Below, in pieces: positions 61,618-64,000 of a DNA stretch of 64,000 nt. This DNA comes from Lewinellaceae bacterium (GTDB lineage Bacteria > Bacteroidota > Bacteroidia > Chitinophagales > Saprospiraceae). Made by a program: the position numbers and the translations under genes. The stretch spans positions 1 through 64,000 of the forward strand of contig JADJFA010000028.1 in the NCBI GenBank assembly GCA_016708875.1, read 5' to 3'. Within the stretch, counting starts at the first letter, position 1. The number at the start of each line of letters is the position of its first letter. The notes under the pieces were generated by a model that had not been told where the DNA came from, did no database searches, and saw nothing but the letters and a program-made list of their open reading frames with translations.

Positions 61618-62546
61618 AATTTCGGTACCAATATCTTAAGTGCAGCAGGTCTCATTTCAAAGTTCAGATCGCCATCAACGATGATCCCCTCGCCATCGAG
61701 ATGAACGTGATTTTCACCTTCAGCGGAAATTTTTACCCGACGGGCGGCGTAATGTTCCACAAATTCGGCATCGTAAATCTTACTGTTAAGCATAGACGGA
61801 ATGGCAGCAAAATACTGCCATCGGGGGGCATCTTTCAAAATCACCACCTCAAAAAGTCCGTCGTCCAAACGGGCATCAGGGGCTATCTGAAAATTGTACC
61901 CATACATTGGGCCATTGGCAATACTAATGGCAAAACAATTGAGATCCAATACTTTATCATCCAATTCGATTCGGCAATTGCGGGATGTATAACTTAAACC
62001 AGCCTCCACAGATTTGAGAAAATAAGGCAAAAAGCCTCGCCAATGGCTCCCTTTCATCAAATTGGACACCAGCCCGTCGAATCCTACTCCTGCGATGTTG
62101 ATGAACAGACGACCGTTCATCGTGCCACAATCAATCGTGCGGACTTCTGCTGTATTGAATATTTTGATGGCTGCGTCTATATCGCGCCCGTATCCAAGGT
62201 GCATGGCAAGTCCGTTTCCAGACCCGGCCGGGATAATTCCCAAAATGGTTTCGCTGCCCACGAGCGCCGAGCCTACTTCATTTATGGACCCATCGCCACC
62301 GACCGCGACCACAATTTCATAACCTTCCTTCTGGGCTTTTTCGGCTAATTCTGCCGCGTGTCCCTCCTGTTCTGTTAGCCAAATTCCGTACTCGAATTTC
62401 TTGTGGTTCAGGTGTTTGTCTACGCTGTCCCGGATGTGTTTTTGCAAATTCGTACCCGCCTTCGGGTTCACAATGAACACGATGCGCTGTGGGCGGAGCA
62501 TGTACGCCAGTAACTCGTTTTTTATAACCGGGTGAGATTCTTGCAT
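61614..62546 (-). CDS. Diacylglycerol-kinase-family lipid kinase (YegS/DgkB-like)
   Basis: 310 residues. Catalytic-domain motifs: VFIVNPKAGTNLQKHI (about 22), VVAVGGDGSINEVGSALVGS (about 80, nucleotide site) and ILGIIPAGSGNGLAMHLGYG (about 100). The C-terminal half has GVGFDGLVSNLM, IANGPMYGYNFQIAPDARLD and DGLFEVVILKD. Phosphorylates a lipid such as diacylglycerol at the membrane. Lies between rluD and the SUI1 gene on the same strand with minimal gaps, so an operon rluD-kinase-SUI1 is likely. Confidence 0.92.
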   Translation of the reverse strand: MQESHPVIKNELLAYMLRPQRIVFIVNPKAGTNLQKHIRDSVDKHLNHKKFEYGIWLTEQEGHAAELAEKAQKEGYEIVVAVGGDGSINEVGSALVGSETILGIIPAGSGNGLAMHLGYGRDIDAAIKIFNTAEVRTIDCGTMNGRLFINIAGVGFDGLVSNLMKGSHWRGFLPYFLKSVEAGLSYTSRNCRIELDDKVLDLNCFAISIANGPMYGYNFQIAPDARLDDGLFEVVILKDAPRWQYFAAIPSMLNSKIYDAEFVEHYAARRVKISAEGENHVHLDGEGIIVDGDLNFEMRPAALKILVPKL

Positions 62547-62558
62547 TTTTTCGAAATG

Positions 62559-63680
62559 TTATTTCCTATCCATTACATACCCTCTCCAACGGTCTATCAC
62601 AGATTGCATATCATCCGGCAGTTCAGACTCAAAACGCACGTGTTCTTTGGTAGTCGGGTGTTCAAATCCTAAAATTTTAGCGTGGAGTGCCTGCCGCGGC
62701 AACAGTGCCAGGCAGCCTTCCACAAATTGGCGGTACTTTGGATAAAGTGTGCCTTTCAGGATTTTGTTCCCGCCATAACGGATGTCGCCAAAAAGAGTGT
62801 GGCCAATAGATTTCAAATGAACGCGGATTTGGTGGGTGCGGCCTGTTTCCAAACGGCATTCCACGAGGGTACAGTAGTAAAAACGTTCTACAACTTTCCA
62901 ATGTGTCACGGCCCATTTGCCATCTTCCCCTTCGGGAAAAACCATAAAAAGACGGCGGTCATTGGGGTTTCGGCCAATATTTCCACGAATAGTGCCAGCG
63001 TCGCCTTCCATATCGCCCCAAACAAGCGCGTAGTAACGCCGTTCCAGGGTATGATGAAAGAATTGATTGGCGAGATGGGTCATAGCGTACCCGTTTTTCG
63101 CAACGACCATAATGCCTGTAGTGTCTTTGTCAATTCGATGGACAATGCCCGCACGATTCGGTTCATTGCCTTCCTTTACAGGTAATTTGTCCATCTGTTC
63201 CTGCAAATGCCAGGCCACAGCGTTCACCAGGGTGCCATTCGGAATACCTACTCCGGGATGCACTGCTAGGCCAAAGGGTTTGTTTACGACCAATACATCG
63301 TTGTCCTCGTACACGATATTGAGCGGAATATCTTGCGGGGTAATGTCAAAGTTTTCTTCGAGCGATTTGGGCAAAACAATAGAGATGGTATTGCCCGGTC
63401 TGACCCTGTAATTAGGTTTCACATCACGATCATCCACTCTAACGGAGCCGGCCCGGATGGCATTTTGCACCTTGTTTCGGGAGCGGTTCGCGAGCCGGTC
63501 CATCAGGAATTTATCGAGGCGAATCAAAGATTGTTTTGGATCGGCTACAATCTCGTGCTTTTCGAAGTACTCTTCGCTGGCTACCGCGTCATCATCTGCC
63601 TCAACTTCCACATTTTGCAGTGGGACGGGAACAATCTCTTCAGTATCTGGTACCGTGTGGTTCATTTTGGATATAGTCAT
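62559..63680 (-). CDS. rluD: RluD-family 23S rRNA pseudouridine synthase
   Basis: 373 residues. An acidic N-terminal extension (about 1-45) precedes an S4 RNA-binding domain (about 50-110: IRLDKFLMDRLANRSRNKVQ). The catalytic domain follows with AGIVHRIDKDTTGIMVVAKN (catalytic Asp about 186) and LETGRTHQIRVHLKSIGHTL. Modifies uridines in helix 69 of 23S rRNA in well-studied homologues. The start may be ATG 63680 or the in-frame ATG at 63665. The region upstream (63681-63794) has 'accaatc' units and no clear promoter. Confidence 0.93.
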   Translation of the reverse strand: MTISKMNHTVPDTEEIVPVPLQNVEVEADDDAVASEEYFEKHEIVADPKQSLIRLDKFLMDRLANRSRNKVQNAIRAGSVRVDDRDVKPNYRVRPGNTISIVLPKSLEENFDITPQDIPLNIVYEDNDVLVVNKPFGLAVHPGVGIPNGTLVNAVAWHLQEQMDKLPVKEGNEPNRAGIVHRIDKDTTGIMVVAKNGYAMTHLANQFFHHTLERRYYALVWGDMEGDAGTIRGNIGRNPNDRRLFMVFPEGEDGKWAVTHWKVVERFYYCTLVECRLETGRTHQIRVHLKSIGHTLFGDIRYGGNKILKGTLYPKYRQFVEGCLALLPRQALHAKILGFEHPTTKEHVRFESELPDDMQSVIDRWRGYVMDRK

Positions 63681-63794
63681 ATTAGCGCGAAGATAGGGCT
63701 AAGAGTGCGCCAAGTCATTGGGCGATGGATTTTGAAGCCCAAACCAGCCATGGTGACCAATCTACCATTATACCAATCACCGATAACTAATTAC

Positions 63795-64000
63795 CTATCC
63801 CCTCTTCCTCGGCTGGTTCCACTCTTCGTTTTCTGCAAAACGGACGATGACCTTCATAAAGTTAACCATGGAAAGAAATACCATGAATCCGACCGTAACT
63901 ACAATATAAATCCAACGATAACTGCCCGCTTCACGAAGAGCGATGCCTGAAAAACCCCATGCCGCCATACTGGTGCATAGGGCCAATGCCAAATAACTGT
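63795..64000 (-). CDS. Small membrane protein, partial (N-terminus beyond window)
   Basis: The leftward frame is open to the window edge with no certain start inside. The visible 68 residues contain two hydrophobic helices (LALALCTSMAAWGFSGIAL and RWIYIVVTVGFMVFLSMVNF) and a basic tail (VIVRFAENEEWNQPRKRG). I recognise no family. The pattern (two short helices, NFMKVIVRF) suggests a small conserved membrane protein. Confidence 0.55.
   Translation of the reverse strand, partial: SYLALALCTSMAAWGFSGIALREAGSYRWIYIVVTVGFMVFLSMVNFMKVIVRFAENEEWNQPRKRG

Overview
The window is from a member of the Bacteroidota, most likely a Saprospiria-like organism. Evidence: several proteins end in type IX secretion C-terminal signals (CHU_C/gliding type at 20137-21792, 21863-23104 and 50784-55433; short type-A tails on the S8 protease and the amylase). 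SprB-type repeats, PASTA, DUF4153, an EAD11-like domain, mevalonate-pathway isoprenoid synthesis and -7 boxes of the form TAnnTTTG point the same way. No rRNA, tRNA, CRISPR array or prophage was found.

Layout. 1-4 kb: thymidine kinase (cut by the window edge), a proline-rich protein, an interrupted DAO-type oxidoreductase and a polysaccharide flippase. 4.0-8.2 kb: a four-gene operon that appears to span the envelope (EAD11-like inner-membrane protein, secreted coiled-coil protein, lipoprotein, outer-membrane protein). 8.2-9.2 kb: a REP-associated tyrosine transposase bracketed by palindromes. 9.3-20 kb: a giant alpha-2-macroglobulin, UbiA-type prenyltransferase, fatty-acid hydroxylase, FabH and two hydrolases. 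20-31 kb: two convergent type IX cargo proteins, DUF4153 protein, M1 peptidase, mevalonate diphosphate decarboxylase and a PASTA protein. 31-43 kb: di-haem peroxidase, RecF, ferredoxin, a deleted amylase, a desaturase, and carB preceded by a leader peptide and terminator. 43-50 kb: S8 protease, glycosyltransferase, SRPBCC and CBS proteins, isoaspartyl peptidase and HutI. 50-64 kb: a 1549-residue SprB-repeat adhesin-like protein and a mostly leftward housekeeping block (FemAB-like, pyrophosphatase, glycosyltransferase, TrmH, a toxin-antitoxin pair, a periplasmic-binding lipoprotein, SUI1, lipid kinase, RluD).

Two features dominate. First, palindromes of at least eight unrelated sequence families fill intergenic DNA, particularly between convergent genes. 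Three of them share a core, are perfectly self-complementary, and run exactly from the stop codon of one gene to the stop codon of the other. Related insertions sit inside genes: they break the DAO gene, separate the two halves of carB, and are carried in frame in the DUF4153 and M1 genes. Second, nine conserved genes, including normally essential ones, carry an apparent single-base frameshift, mostly in short homopolymers. This looks more like sequence error than decay, so those proteins are probably intact in the organism.

The best candidates for undescribed biology are the EAD11-like trans-envelope operon (4.0-8.2 kb), the arginine-rich leader peptide overlapping a terminator upstream of carB (39.2-39.3 kb), and the stop-to-stop palindromes together with the transposase-palindrome unit.
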